DNA of 64,000 bases from Rubrivivax gelatinosus IL144 (GTDB taxonomy: Bacteria; Pseudomonadota; Gammaproteobacteria; Burkholderiales; Burkholderiaceae_C): NCBI RefSeq assembly GCF_000284255.1, contig NC_017075.1:2914001-2978000 (forward strand), written 5' to 3'. Shown here piece by piece: positions 18,236 through 28,601 of the stretch (position 1 is its first letter; each line of letters begins with the position of its first letter). The notes under the pieces are model-generated. The model saw nothing but the letters and a program-made list of their open reading frames with translations. It made no database searches and was not told the DNA's origin. Position numbers and translations under genes: made by a program.

Positions 18236-19336
18236 TCAGGTCAGCGAGGTGTCGACCTCGCGGCGTTCGAGCCCGAGGTACTCGGCCGACTGCATCTCGC
18301 GCAGCCGCGACACGGTGCGCGGGAACTCGTGGGCCAGCGGGCCGTCGGTGTACAGCGCCTCGGGCGGCACCTCGGCCGAGACGAGGAACTTGACGCGCCG
18401 GTCGTAGAGCACGTCGACCAGCCAGGTGAAGCGCCGCGCCTCGCTGGCCAGGCGCGGCGGCATCGCGGGCACGTCCGACAGGATCAGCGTGTGGAAACGC
18501 GAGGCCAGCTCGAGGTAGTCGTTCTGCGAGCGCGGACCGCCGCACAGCGTCTTGAAGTCGAACCAGACGACGCCGCCGGCACGCCGGCGCGCGCGCAGCT
18601 CGCGGTGCTCGATGTGCAGCAGCGGGTCTTCGTCACGCGCCTCGGCCAGGCGCTCGAAGGCTTCGGCCAGCGCGCGCTCGGCCTCGGCGTCGGCCGGGCA
18701 GTGGTAGGTGGCGACCTGCTGCAGCGTGCGCTGGCGGTAATCGATGCCGGCGTCGACGTCGACGACTTCCAGCTGCGCCTTCAGCAGCTCGATGGCCGGC
18801 AGGATGCGGTCGCGGTGCAGGCCGTTAGGGTACAGGTCGTCGGGGTGGAAGTTGGACGTCGTGACGATGCTGACGCGGTTGTCGAACAACGCCTGCAGCA
18901 ACCGGTGCAGGATCATCGCGTCGGTGACGTCGGCGACGTGGAACTCGTCGAAGCAGATCAGGCGGAAGCGCCGCGCGATGCGCCGGCCCAGCTCGTCCAG
19001 CGGGTCGACGGTGCCTTTGAGGTCCTGCAGTTCGCGGTGCACCTCGCGCATGAACTCGTGGAAGTGCAGCCGCGTCTTGCGCACCAGCGGCACGGCCTGG
19101 AAGAAGCAGTCCATCAGGAAGCTCTTGCCGCGGCCGACGCCGCCGACCATGTAGACGCCGCGCGGGATCGGCGGGCGCACCAGCAGCTTGGTGATGCGGT
19201 TGCCGCGCCGCGCCTTGTAGTCGGCCCACTCGCGCTCGCAGCGCTCGAGCGCGTCGATCGCACGCAGCTGCGCCGGGTCGGACTGGTAGCCGCGCTCGGC
19301 CAGCGTGGCCTCGTACAACGCTCGGACGCCGCTCAT
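18236..19336 (-). CDS. zapE: Cell division ATPase ZapE (AFG1-like)
   Basis: AFG1/ZapE P-loop ATPase associated with the FtsZ ring and stress. The 366-residue product has Walker A VGGVGRGKSFLMD, Walker B RLICFDEFHVADVTDA, sensor VSIVTTSNFHPDDLYPNGL and the arginine motif near SEARRFTWLVDVLYD. The start MSGVRALYE at 19336 gives the family length. In many Proteobacteria zapE is downstream of the 2-oxoglutarate dehydrogenase/lpdA genes, as here. Confidence 0.93.
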   Translation of the reverse strand: MSGVRALYEATLAERGYQSDPAQLRAIDALERCEREWADYKARRGNRITKLLVRPPIPRGVYMVGGVGRGKSFLMDCFFQAVPLVRKTRLHFHEFMREVHRELQDLKGTVDPLDELGRRIARRFRLICFDEFHVADVTDAMILHRLLQALFDNRVSIVTTSNFHPDDLYPNGLHRDRILPAIELLKAQLEVVDVDAGIDYRQRTLQQVATYHCPADAEAERALAEAFERLAEARDEDPLLHIEHRELRARRRAGGVVWFDFKTLCGGPRSQNDYLELASRFHTLILSDVPAMPPRLASEARRFTWLVDVLYDRRVKFLVSAEVPPEALYTDGPLAHEFPRTVSRLREMQSAEYLGLERREVDTSLT

Positions 19337-19376
19337 CGGTTCAGGAAGCTCAGTGGAGGATGGAAAGACCGCGATG

Positions 19377-20992
19377 CTAGCCGGCGTCGTGCACGACCCG
19401 GTCGCGGCCCTCGTGTTTGGCGCGGTACAGCAGCGCATCGGCGCGCGCCAGCGCCGCGATCAGGTCTTCGCCGGCGCTCACCGCCGTGACGCCGATGCTG
19501 ACCGTCACCTGCAGGCCCTCGGCGATCTCGCCCCAGGCATGTTCGGCCAGCGACCGGCGCACACGCTCGAAAGCGCCGGCCGCCTCGTCGGGCGGGAGCG
19601 CGGCCAGCGCGACGAACTCCTCGCCGCCCAGGCGCGCCAGCAGGTCCGGCGCGCGCAGCGAAGCCGCCATCAGCGCCCCGGCCTGGCGCAGCACGGCGTC
19701 GCCGACGAGGTGCGAGAAGCGGTCGTTGATGCGCTTGAAATGGTCCAGGTCCAGCACCGCCAGCACCAGCGGGCCGGGCCCGCGCCGGGCCTCGAACTCG
19801 GCTTCGAGCGCGCGCCGGTTCGGCAGCCCGGTCAGCGCGTCGGTCTCGGCCAGGCGGCTGTACTGGCGCACGTCGTCCTGCAGGCCCTGGTTGTGGGCGC
19901 GCAGCTGGCGGTTCTCGTCGCGCAGGTGCAGGTCGACGAGGCGCGCGGCGAGCTCGTCGACGCGCGCGTCCAGCGCCGCGCGCACCGAGGCCATCTGGCG
20001 CGCGTGGCAGCGCAGCAGCAGAGGCAATGCGGCGTCGGGACGACCCGCCAGGTCTTCGGCACGCGCACGGCGGCGCAGCCAGACCGCGCCGTCGTCGGCA
20101 AAACGTTCGGCCAGCTCCAGCGCCCGGGCCGCTGACCGGGTTCCGTCCTCGCCGCGTCGCCGCAGCAGCTCGCCATGCAGCAGCCAGCCCTCGGCCATCA
20201 GCCCCGGCGGCATGCCGCGGGCCTCGTCGACCAGCGCCTGCAGCAGCGGCGCCGCCGCCGCGTCGTCGCCGGCCCGCACCAGCCAGCCGGCACGCAGGAA
20301 GTCGTGGCTGCTGCGCCCCGGCACGCCCCGGGCGGCCAGCTCGGCCGTCGTGCGGTCGACGGCCTCCAGCGGCCAGCGCAGCTCGGCCAGCAGCGCCGCG
20401 GCCTTGTCGGCGTCGACCTCGTGCAGCTGGTCCTAGGCGTGCAGGCCGCTGTGCACGAGGTTGATGCGCAGGCGCAGCAGGATCGCCTCGTCGGCCAGCA
20501 CCGTGCCGGCCTGCAGCGCACGACGTGCCGACTCCAGCGCGTGCAGGTCCAGCCCCAGCGCCTCGAAGGCCAGCGTGACGCCGGTGAAGACGGTGGCCAC
20601 GGTGCGCGGCTCGTCGACGTCGGCCATGCGCCGCAGCACGTGGCCGACGGCCTGCATCGCAGGCACCGGCCGCAGCGCGCGGGCCCGTTCCGAGGCGAGC
20701 AGGACCCAGGCCGAGGCCTCGAGCTCGGCGGCGCCGGCGCGCAAGGCGTGGCCGGCGGCACGCTCGGCCCATTGCTGGGCCGGCAGCGGCTGCTCGCGGT
20801 TGGCGTGGCCCTTGGCCAGCAGCAGCGCCGCCTCGGCGGCGTCGCGCCAGGCGTCGACGGCCAGCGCCTCGTCGTGCAGCGCCTGCACCTCGGGGCTGGC
20901 GGCTTCCACCGGGCCCTGGGCGAAGGCCTGCCGCAGTGCGTCCAGGCGGGCCGCGAACGGCGAAGCGCCGGCCGCGCCCCCGGCAGGCGGCA

Positions 20993-20993
<1 letters not shown>
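19377..20993 (-). pseudogene. TPR-GGDEF diguanylate cyclase gene split by an in-frame amber codon
   Basis: A single reading frame of 538 codons runs from ATG 20993 to the stop at 19377 but contains TAG at 20433-20435 (codon 187). The N-terminal part (186 residues) is TPR-like helical sequence. The C-terminal part continues the same helices (LRWPLEAVDRTTAELAARG) and ends in a complete GGDEF domain with active site GGEEF, upstream I-site RAPD at the correct 5-residue distance, and DALTGLPNRRALE. One C-to-T change of CAG (Gln) would explain the stop. A GTG at 20324 could restart a 315-residue cyclase but has no Shine-Dalgarno. It overlaps the lpdA stop (TGATG). It could be a real lesion, a sequencing error or a suppressed stop. 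Confidence 0.75.
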
Positions 20994-22411
<1,418 letters not shown>

Positions 22412-22420
22412 GAGGTCTTT

Positions 22421-22735
22421 CTAGACGGGATCCTCGGGCACGAAGATCCACAGCAGCAGGTACAGCAGCACGCCGGTGCCGCCGAAGAAGGCCAGGCCGA
22501 GGGTGACGAGGCGCCAGATCCAGCTCTCGACGCCGGTGGCGCGCGCCAGGCCGCCGCAGACGCCGCCGAGCCAGCGGTCGGCTCGGCTGCGGCGCAGGCG
22601 GTTGACGGCGTCGACGGCCGGCGCGGCCGCCGGGCCGTCGAGCAGGCGGGCCTTGGCGCGCGCGAACTCCTCGTCGCTCAGCACGCCGCGCTGGCGCAGT
22701 TCGTCCAGACGGGAGAGTTCGTCGGCCAGGCTCAT
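22421..22735 (-). CDS. SHOCT-like / PspC-domain membrane protein
   Basis: A 104-residue protein with two parts: an N-terminal SHOCT-type segment (ELSRLDELRQRGVLSDEEFA) and a C-terminal PspC domain (ADRWLGGVCGGLARATGVES) followed by one membrane helix (LVTLGLAFFGGTGVLLYLLL). PspC proteins act in envelope-stress sensing in the phage-shock system, but no pspA or pspB lies here. It sits between sucB (8 bases) and lpdA (9 bases) in the operon, an unexpected partner for dehydrogenase genes. Its function is unknown. Confidence 0.8.
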   Translation of the reverse strand: MSLADELSRLDELRQRGVLSDEEFARAKARLLDGPAAAPAVDAVNRLRRSRADRWLGGVCGGLARATGVESWIWRLVTLGLAFFGGTGVLLYLLLWIFVPEDPV

Positions 22736-22743
22736 CGTGCGGG

Positions 22744-24006
22744 TCAGATGTCGAACAGCAGGCGCGACGGGTCTTCCAGCGCTTCCTTCATCGCCACCAG
22801 GCCGAGCACGGCCTCGCGGCCGTCGATGATGCGGTGGTCGTAGGACATCGCCAGGTAGTTGATCGGGCGGATGACGATCTGGCCGTTCTCGACGACGGCG
22901 CGGTCCTTGGTCGCGTGCACGCCGAGGATCGCGCTCTGCGGCGGGTTGATGATCGGCGTCGACAGCATCGAGCCGAACACGCCGCCGTTGCTGATCGAGA
23001 AGGTGCCGCCGGAGAGCTCCTCGATCGACAGCTTGCCGTCGCGGGCCTTGGTGCCGTACTCGGCGATCTTCTTCTCGACGTCGGCAAACGACATCTGGTC
23101 GGCGTTGCGCAGGATCGGCACGACCAGGCCGCGCGGCGAGCCGACGGCGATGCCGATGTCGAAGTAGCCGTGGTAGACGATGTCGTTGCCGTCGACCGAG
23201 GCGTTGAGCACCGGGTACTTCTTCAGCGCCGCGACCGCGGCCTTGACGAAGAAGGACATGAAGCCGAGCTTGACGCCGTGTTCCTTCTCGAAGCGCTCCT
23301 GGAAGCGCTTGCGCATCTCCATCACCGGCGCCATGTTGACCTCGTTGAAGGTCGTCAGGATGGCGTTGGTGGCCTGCGACTGCAGCAGGCGCTCGGCGAC
23401 GCGGGCGCGCAGGCGCGACATCGGCACACGCTGTTCGGGGCGCTCGCCGAGGTTGACCGCGGGCGCGGCCACCGGCGGCAGCGGCTTGGCGACGGCCGGA
23501 GCGGCCGGCGCGGCGACGGGCGCCGGCGCCGCGGCCTTGGGCGCGGCCAGCGCGCCGAGCACGTCGCCCTTGGTGACGCGGCCGTCCTTGCCGGTGCCCG
23601 GCACCGAGCCGGCGGCCAGCTGGTTGTCGGCCATCAGCTTGGCCGCCGCGGGCATCGCGACGCCGGCCTTGGAGCCGCCTGCGGCGGGGGCCGGGGCAGC
23701 CGGCGCCGGGGCGGCGGCGGCAGGCGCCGGAGCGGCTGCTGCGGGCGCGGCGGTGCCAGCCTTGGCCTCGGTGTCGATCTTCGCGATCAACTGGTCGCTG
23801 GCGACGGTGGCGCCGTCGGCCTCGACGAGTTCGGCCAGCACGCCGGCGGCCGGCGCCGGCACTTCGAGCACGACCTTGTCGGTCTCGATCTCGATCAGGA
23901 TCTCATCGGCGGCGACGGCGTCGCCGGGCTTCTTCTTCCATTGCAGCAGGGTGGCTTCCGCGACCGATTCGGACAGTTGCGGGACCTTCACTTCAACGAT
24001 TGCCAT
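22744..24006 (-). CDS. sucB: Dihydrolipoyllysine succinyltransferase (E2 of 2-oxoglutarate dehydrogenase)
   Basis: E2 core of the 2-oxoglutarate dehydrogenase complex. The 420-residue product has one N-terminal lipoyl domain with the lipoylated Lys44 in [12 protein letters not shown] long Ala/Pro linker follows (about 80-115), then the E1/E3-binding domain ([20 protein letters not shown]) and the catalytic domain ending in SYDHRIIDG with the active-site His391 and Asp395. Length and linker fit SucB/OdhB. It is 110 bases downstream of sucA in the same operon. Confidence 0.97.
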   Translation of the reverse strand: MAIVEVKVPQLSESVAEATLLQWKKKPGDAVAADEILIEIETDKVVLEVPAPAAGVLAELVEADGATVASDQLIAKIDTEAKAGTAAPAAAAPAPAAAAPAPAAPAPAAGGSKAGVAMPAAAKLMADNQLAAGSVPGTGKDGRVTKGDVLGALAAPKAAAPAPVAAPAAPAVAKPLPPVAAPAVNLGERPEQRVPMSRLRARVAERLLQSQATNAILTTFNEVNMAPVMEMRKRFQERFEKEHGVKLGFMSFFVKAAVAALKKYPVLNASVDGNDIVYHGYFDIGIAVGSPRGLVVPILRNADQMSFADVEKKIAEYGTKARDGKLSIEELSGGTFSISNGGVFGSMLSTPIINPPQSAILGVHATKDRAVVENGQIVIRPINYLAMSYDHRIIDGREAVLGLVAMKEALEDPSRLLFDI

Positions 24007-24116
24007 GGTCTATCTCGGTGTCTTGTTCGGGGCACCGCGGGGCGAGAGGGGCCGACACGGCTCCATCGACCACGCGGCGAGGCCGGGCTGCGCCACACGG
24101 CGCGCCCGGCACGCGC

Positions 24117-26975
24117 TCACTTGGTCAGCACGAAGCCTTTGAGCTTGCCGTAGGCCTGCTCGAGCAGCGCCTTCTGCTGCTCCTGGTGCAGGTGCGAGTA
24201 GCCGACCGCGGGCGAAGCGGACGGCGGCCGGCCGGCATAGCCCAGCTTCTGGCCGTCGAGCATGTTCTCGTGCACGTAGTGCTGCACGAAGAACCACGCG
24301 CCCTGGTTCTGCGGCTCGTCCTGGCACCAGACGACCTCGGTGGCGTTCGGGAAACGCTTCATCTCGGCCGCGAAAGCCTTGTGCGGGAACGGATAGAGCT
24401 GCTCGACGCGGATGATCGCGACGTCGGCGGCCTTCTTCTCCTCGCGCTTTCGGATCAGGTCGTAGACCACCTTGCCCGAGCAGCAGACGACACGCTTGAC
24501 CTTGTCGGCCTCGGCCTCCGGGTGCAGCGAGGTCATCACGGTGCGGAACTCGCCGCGCGTGAACTCGGTGAGCGGCGAGGTCGCGTCCTTGGCACGCAGC
24601 AGCGACTTCGGCGAGAAGATCACCAGCGGCTTGCGGAACGGGCGCACCATCTGGCGGCGCAGCAGGTGGAAGATCTGGCTGGCCGAGGTCGGCTGCACGA
24701 TCTGCATGTTGTTGTCGGCGGCCAGCTGCATGAAGCGCTCCAGGCGCGCCGAGCTGTGCTCGGGACCCTGCCCTTCGTAGCCGTGCGGCAGCAGCATCAC
24801 CAGGCCGTTGGCCCGGCCCCACTTCACTTCGCCGGAGGCGATGAACTGGTCGATGACGACCTGCGCGCCGTTGGCGAAGTCGCCGAACTGGGCTTCCCAG
24901 ATCGTCAGCGTGTTCGGCTCGGCCGAGGCGTAGCCGTACTCGAAGCCGAGCACCGCTTCTTCGGACAGGATGGAGTCGATGACGACGAACGGCGCCTGGC
25001 CTTCGGCGACGTTCTGCAGCGGCACGTAGGTGCCGATGTCCCACTTCTCGCGGTTCTGGTCGTGCAGGACGGCATGGCGGTGCACGAAGGTGCCGCGGCC
25101 GCAGTCCTCGCCCGACAGGCGCACGCCGTAGCCGCTGGCCACCAGCGACGCGTAGGCCAGCGTCTCGCCCATGCCCCAGTCGACGTTGACCTCGCCACGG
25201 CCCATCGCGGCGCGGTCGGCGAGCACCTTCTCGACCAGCGGATGCAGCTTGAAGGTCGGCGGCACCGTCGTCACGCGCTCGGCCAGGCGCTTGATCTCGG
25301 CCAGCGGCAGCGCGGTGTCGGCGGCGTCGGTCCACTTCCGGCCCAGGTACGGGGCCCAGTCGACCGCGTACTTGCTCTTGAAGTTGGTCAGCACCGGGTT
25401 GATCGTGTGCCGGCCCTCGTCCATCGCCGAGCGGAAGGCCTTGACCATCTGGTCGGGGCCGTCGGCCGGCAGCACGCCCTGGGCGACGAGCTTGTCGCCG
25501 TAGAGCTTGCGCGTGCCCGGGTGCTGGGCGATCTTCTTGTACATCAGCGGCTGCGTCAGGCTCGGCGTGTCCTGTTCGTTGTGGCCGAGCTTGCGGAAGC
25601 AGACGATGTCGACGACGACGTCCTTCTTGAACTGCTGGCGGTAGTCCATCGCCAGCTGGGTGCAGAGCACGACGGCCTCGGGGTCGTCGCCGTTCACGTG
25701 CAGCACCGGCGCCTCGATCATCTTGACGACGTCCGAGCAGTACAGCGTCGAGCGGCTGTCGCGCGGGTCGCTGGTCGTGAAGCCGATCTGGTTGTTGACG
25801 ACCAGGTGCACCGTGCCGCCGGTGAAGTAGCCGCGCGTCTTGGCCAGCGCCAGCGTCTCCATCACGACGCCCTGGCCGGCGAAGGCCGCGTCGCCGTGCA
25901 CCTGCACCGGCAGGACCTGGTTGCCCATCGGGTCGCCGCGGCGGTCCATGCGCGCCTTGGCCGAACCTTCGACGACCGGGTTGACGATCTCCAGGTGCGA
26001 GGGGTTGAAGGCCAGGCTCAGGTGAACCGGGCCGCCGGCGGTCGAGACGTCGCTCGAGAAGCCCTGGTGGTACTTGACGTCACCGGCCGGCAGCGCCTCG
26101 GGCGCGGTGTGGTCGAACTCGGCGAACAGGTCCTTGGGCATCTTGCCCAGGGTGTTGACGAGCACGTTCAGGCGGCCGCGGTGGGCCATGCCGATGACGA
26201 TCTCCTGCACGCCCTTCTCGCCGGCACGCTGCACCAGTTCGTCCATCGACGCGATGAAGCTCTCGCCGCCTTCGAGCGAGAAGCGCTTCTGGCCGACGTA
26301 CTTGGTGTGCAGGTAGCGCTCCAGGCCTTCGGCGGCGGTCAGGCGCTCGAGGATGTGCTTCTTCTCCTCGGCCGTGAAGCTTGGCTTGCTGCGCGAGGAC
26401 TCCAGGCGTTCCTGCCACCAGCGCTTCTCGGTCGGGTCGGTGCCGTGCATGAACTCGACGCCGATCGTGCCGCAGTAGGTCTCGCGCAGGGCCTGCAGGA
26501 TCTCCCGCAGGCTCATGTTCTCGGCCTTGCTGAAATACGTGTTCGCGGCCGAGAACATGATGTCCATGTCCGACTCGCTCAGGTCGTAGAACGCCGGATC
26601 GAGCTCGGGGATCTTGGGGCGCTCGGTGCGCTTCAACGGATCGAGGTCGGCCCAGCGCGAGCCGAGAACGCGGTAGGCCGCGATCAGGCTCTGGACGTGG
26701 ACCTGCTTGCGCGCGACGGCGAGGTCGACGGCGCTGGCCTTGAGCGCGAAGGCGTTGGCCTTGGCGCGTTGTGCGAAGGATTCGACGACCGGGGCGTGGG
26801 CGACGTCGCGGCTGTCGGAACCGTCGACCGCGGGCACGTGCTGGAGGTTGTCGAAGTAGGCGCGCCAGTTGTCGGGCACGCTGCCGGGGTTGTCGAGGTA
26901 GGCCTCGTAGAGTTCCTCGACGTACGGGGCATTGCCCCCGAACAGGTACGAATTCGACCTGTACTGCTGCATCAT
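24117..26975 (-). CDS. sucA: 2-oxoglutarate dehydrogenase E1
   Basis: Thiamine diphosphate-dependent E1 that decarboxylates 2-oxoglutarate in the TCA cycle. The 952-residue product begins MMQQYRSNSYLFGGNAPYVE, then PGSVPDNWRAYFDNL, the E2-binding N-terminal region. It carries the thiamine site HGDAAFAGQGVVMETL with FTTSDPRDSRST, and the C-terminal transketolase-like part (HGYEGQGPEHSSARLERFMQ). Two consecutive ATG codons (26975, 26972) follow an AAAGG; either could be used. It is the first gene of the sucA-sucB-pspC-lpdA-GGDEF operon. Confidence 0.97.
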   Translation of the reverse strand: MMQQYRSNSYLFGGNAPYVEELYEAYLDNPGSVPDNWRAYFDNLQHVPAVDGSDSRDVAHAPVVESFAQRAKANAFALKASAVDLAVARKQVHVQSLIAAYRVLGSRWADLDPLKRTERPKIPELDPAFYDLSESDMDIMFSAANTYFSKAENMSLREILQALRETYCGTIGVEFMHGTDPTEKRWWQERLESSRSKPSFTAEEKKHILERLTAAEGLERYLHTKYVGQKRFSLEGGESFIASMDELVQRAGEKGVQEIVIGMAHRGRLNVLVNTLGKMPKDLFAEFDHTAPEALPAGDVKYHQGFSSDVSTAGGPVHLSLAFNPSHLEIVNPVVEGSAKARMDRRGDPMGNQVLPVQVHGDAAFAGQGVVMETLALAKTRGYFTGGTVHLVVNNQIGFTTSDPRDSRSTLYCSDVVKMIEAPVLHVNGDDPEAVVLCTQLAMDYRQQFKKDVVVDIVCFRKLGHNEQDTPSLTQPLMYKKIAQHPGTRKLYGDKLVAQGVLPADGPDQMVKAFRSAMDEGRHTINPVLTNFKSKYAVDWAPYLGRKWTDAADTALPLAEIKRLAERVTTVPPTFKLHPLVEKVLADRAAMGRGEVNVDWGMGETLAYASLVASGYGVRLSGEDCGRGTFVHRHAVLHDQNREKWDIGTYVPLQNVAEGQAPFVVIDSILSEEAVLGFEYGYASAEPNTLTIWEAQFGDFANGAQVVIDQFIASGEVKWGRANGLVMLLPHGYEGQGPEHSSARLERFMQLAADNNMQIVQPTSASQIFHLLRRQMVRPFRKPLVIFSPKSLLRAKDATSPLTEFTRGEFRTVMTSLHPEAEADKVKRVVCCSGKVVYDLIRKREEKKAADVAIIRVEQLYPFPHKAFAAEMKRFPNATEVVWCQDEPQNQGAWFFVQHYVHENMLDGQKLGYAGRPPSASPAVGYSHLHQEQQKALLEQAYGKLKGFVLTK

Positions 26976-27280
26976 CTCTCGCGCACCTTTCGCCCCGGTT
27001 CCCAGGGCTACGATGGGTTGATCAACCTTCCGCGGCCCCGGCTTCACCGGTTGGCGGATTGCGACCCGCCTTGCTGCACATCTGACTCAGCAAGGGGACG
27101 GGAAGGACCAGACACGTTCCGTATCCAGCGAAGGACTGTAGCACTTGTACTGAATCCGGGTGGGGCGATCTGAGCCAGCGCAAACCCGGGCGGCTTCGTG
27201 CGCCGCGTGGCAAATGGCACGCGGCGGCGGTCTTCATCGGCGCTTGGCGGCCCGCCATCAGGGCGCACACTGCGCCCGCC
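26976..27280. other. Intergenic region between sucA and the YkgJ-type gene
   Basis: 305 bases without a gene. It must hold the sucA promoter and the divergent promoter of the plus-strand gene. An 8-bp inverted repeat with an 11-base loop (CCTTGCTG at 27069-27076, CAGCAAGG at 27088-27095) lies about 95 bases before sucA and would form in its leader RNA. A TACAGT -10-like hexamer toward sucA is near 27137 but has no clear -35. Nothing else is recognisable. Confidence 0.5.
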
Positions 27281-27631
27281 ATGTCCACCCGCCGCATCCT
27301 GCTCGTGCCCGAGGCGCCGCCCAAGCCGGCGACCGGCGAGCCCTGCAACGGCTGCGGCGTCTGCTGCGCCGCCGAGCCCTGCCCGCTGGGCGTGTGGATC
27401 TCGCGCCGCCGCCACGGCGCCTGTGCGGCGCTGGTCTGGGCCGCCGACGAAGGCCGCTACCGCTGCGGCGCGATCGCCGAGCCCGGCCGCCATCTGCCGT
27501 GGCTGCCCTCGGCCTGGACGGCGCGGCTGGCGCGGCGCTGGGTCGCCGCGGGCGTCGGCTGCGACGCCGACTACGAGGTGCTGGACGGACGACGGGCCGG
27601 CGACGCCGCGAACGGCGACCCGGCCCGCTGA
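27281..27631 (+). CDS. YkgJ-family cysteine-cluster protein
   Basis: A 116-residue protein with the cysteine cluster CNGCGVCC near residues 23-30 and further cysteines in EPCPLG, GACAAL, YRCGAI and VGCDAD, the pattern of small YkgJ-type proteins predicted to bind zinc or an iron-sulfur centre. Function is unknown. The ATG is at 27281 with no clear Shine-Dalgarno. It is divergent from sucA and convergent with the nitronate monooxygenase gene, 16 bases away. Confidence 0.75.
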   Translation: MSTRRILLVPEAPPKPATGEPCNGCGVCCAAEPCPLGVWISRRRHGACAALVWAADEGRYRCGAIAEPGRHLPWLPSAWTARLARRWVAAGVGCDADYEVLDGRRAGDAANGDPAR

Positions 27632-27647
27632 GCCCGGCGGGGCCGAC

Positions 27648-28601
27648 TCAGGCCGTCAGGCCCAGGCGCTGGCGCGCCGCGTCGTACTCGCGCTTGAGCC
27701 GTGCGACCAGTTCGCCGGCCGGCAGCACGGCCTTCACGGCACCGATGCCCTGGCCGCAGCCCCAGATGTCCTTCCAGGCCTTGGCGCCGTCGCCGCCGAA
27801 GTTCATCTTCGACGGGTCGCTCTCGGGCAGGTGGTCCGGGTCCAGCCCCGCGTTGCGGATCGACGGCTTCAGGTAGTTGCCGTGCACGCCGGTGAAGAGG
27901 TTGGAATAGACGATGTCGTCGCTGTCGCAGTCGACGATGCACTGCTTGTAGGCCTCGGCGGCACGCGCCTCGTCGGTGGCGATGAAGGCCGAGCCGATGT
28001 AGGCCAGGTCGGCGCCCATCGCCTGCGCGGCCAGCACCGCGTCGCCGGTGGCGATCGAGCCCGACAGCGCCAGCGGCCCGTCGAACCAGGCGCGGATCTC
28101 CTGGATCAGCGCGAACGGGCTCTTGACGCCGGCATGGCCGCCGGCACCCGCCGCCACCGCGATCAGGCCGTCGGCGCCCTTCTCCACCGCCTTGTGCGCG
28201 AAGGCGTTGTTGATGACGTCGTGCAGCACGATGCCGCCCCAGGCGTGCACCGCGTCGTTGAGGTCGCTGCGCGCGCCCAGCGAGGTGATGACCAGCGGCA
28301 CCTTGTAGCGCGCGCAGACCTCCAGGTCGTGCTCGAGCCGGTCGTTGCTCTTGTGCACGATCTGGTTGATCGCGAACGGCGCCGACTTGCGCTCGGGGTG
28401 GTCGCGGTCCCAGGCGGCCAGCGTCTCGGTGATCTCGGCCAGCCACTCGTCGAGCTGCGAGGCCGGCCGCGCGTTGAGCGCCGGCATCGAGCCGACGATG
28501 CCGGCCTTGCACTGCTCGATGACGAGCTTGGGGTTGCTGATGATGAACAGCGGCGAGCCGATGACCGGCAGCGCCAGATGTTGCAGCACGGGCGGCAGCA
28601 T
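27648..28601 (-). CDS. Nitronate monooxygenase-family FMN protein
   Basis: TIM-barrel flavoprotein of the 2-nitropropane dioxygenase family, which oxidises alkyl nitronates; many members have unknown substrates. The 317-residue product has the N-terminal LALPVIGSPLFIISNPKLV, the FMN phosphate-binding VAAGAGGHAG and the later LSGSIATGDAVLAAQAMGAD. The family is often annotated in lipid operons as an FabK-like enoyl reductase relative, so nitronate chemistry is not proven. Its ATG overlaps the stop of the acyl-CoA dehydrogenase gene (TGATG), implying a linked role in acyl-chain metabolism. Confidence 0.83.
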   Translation of the reverse strand: MLPPVLQHLALPVIGSPLFIISNPKLVIEQCKAGIVGSMPALNARPASQLDEWLAEITETLAAWDRDHPERKSAPFAINQIVHKSNDRLEHDLEVCARYKVPLVITSLGARSDLNDAVHAWGGIVLHDVINNAFAHKAVEKGADGLIAVAAGAGGHAGVKSPFALIQEIRAWFDGPLALSGSIATGDAVLAAQAMGADLAYIGSAFIATDEARAAEAYKQCIVDCDSDDIVYSNLFTGVHGNYLKPSIRNAGLDPDHLPESDPSKMNFGGDGAKAWKDIWGCGQGIGAVKAVLPAGELVARLKREYDAARQRLGLTA

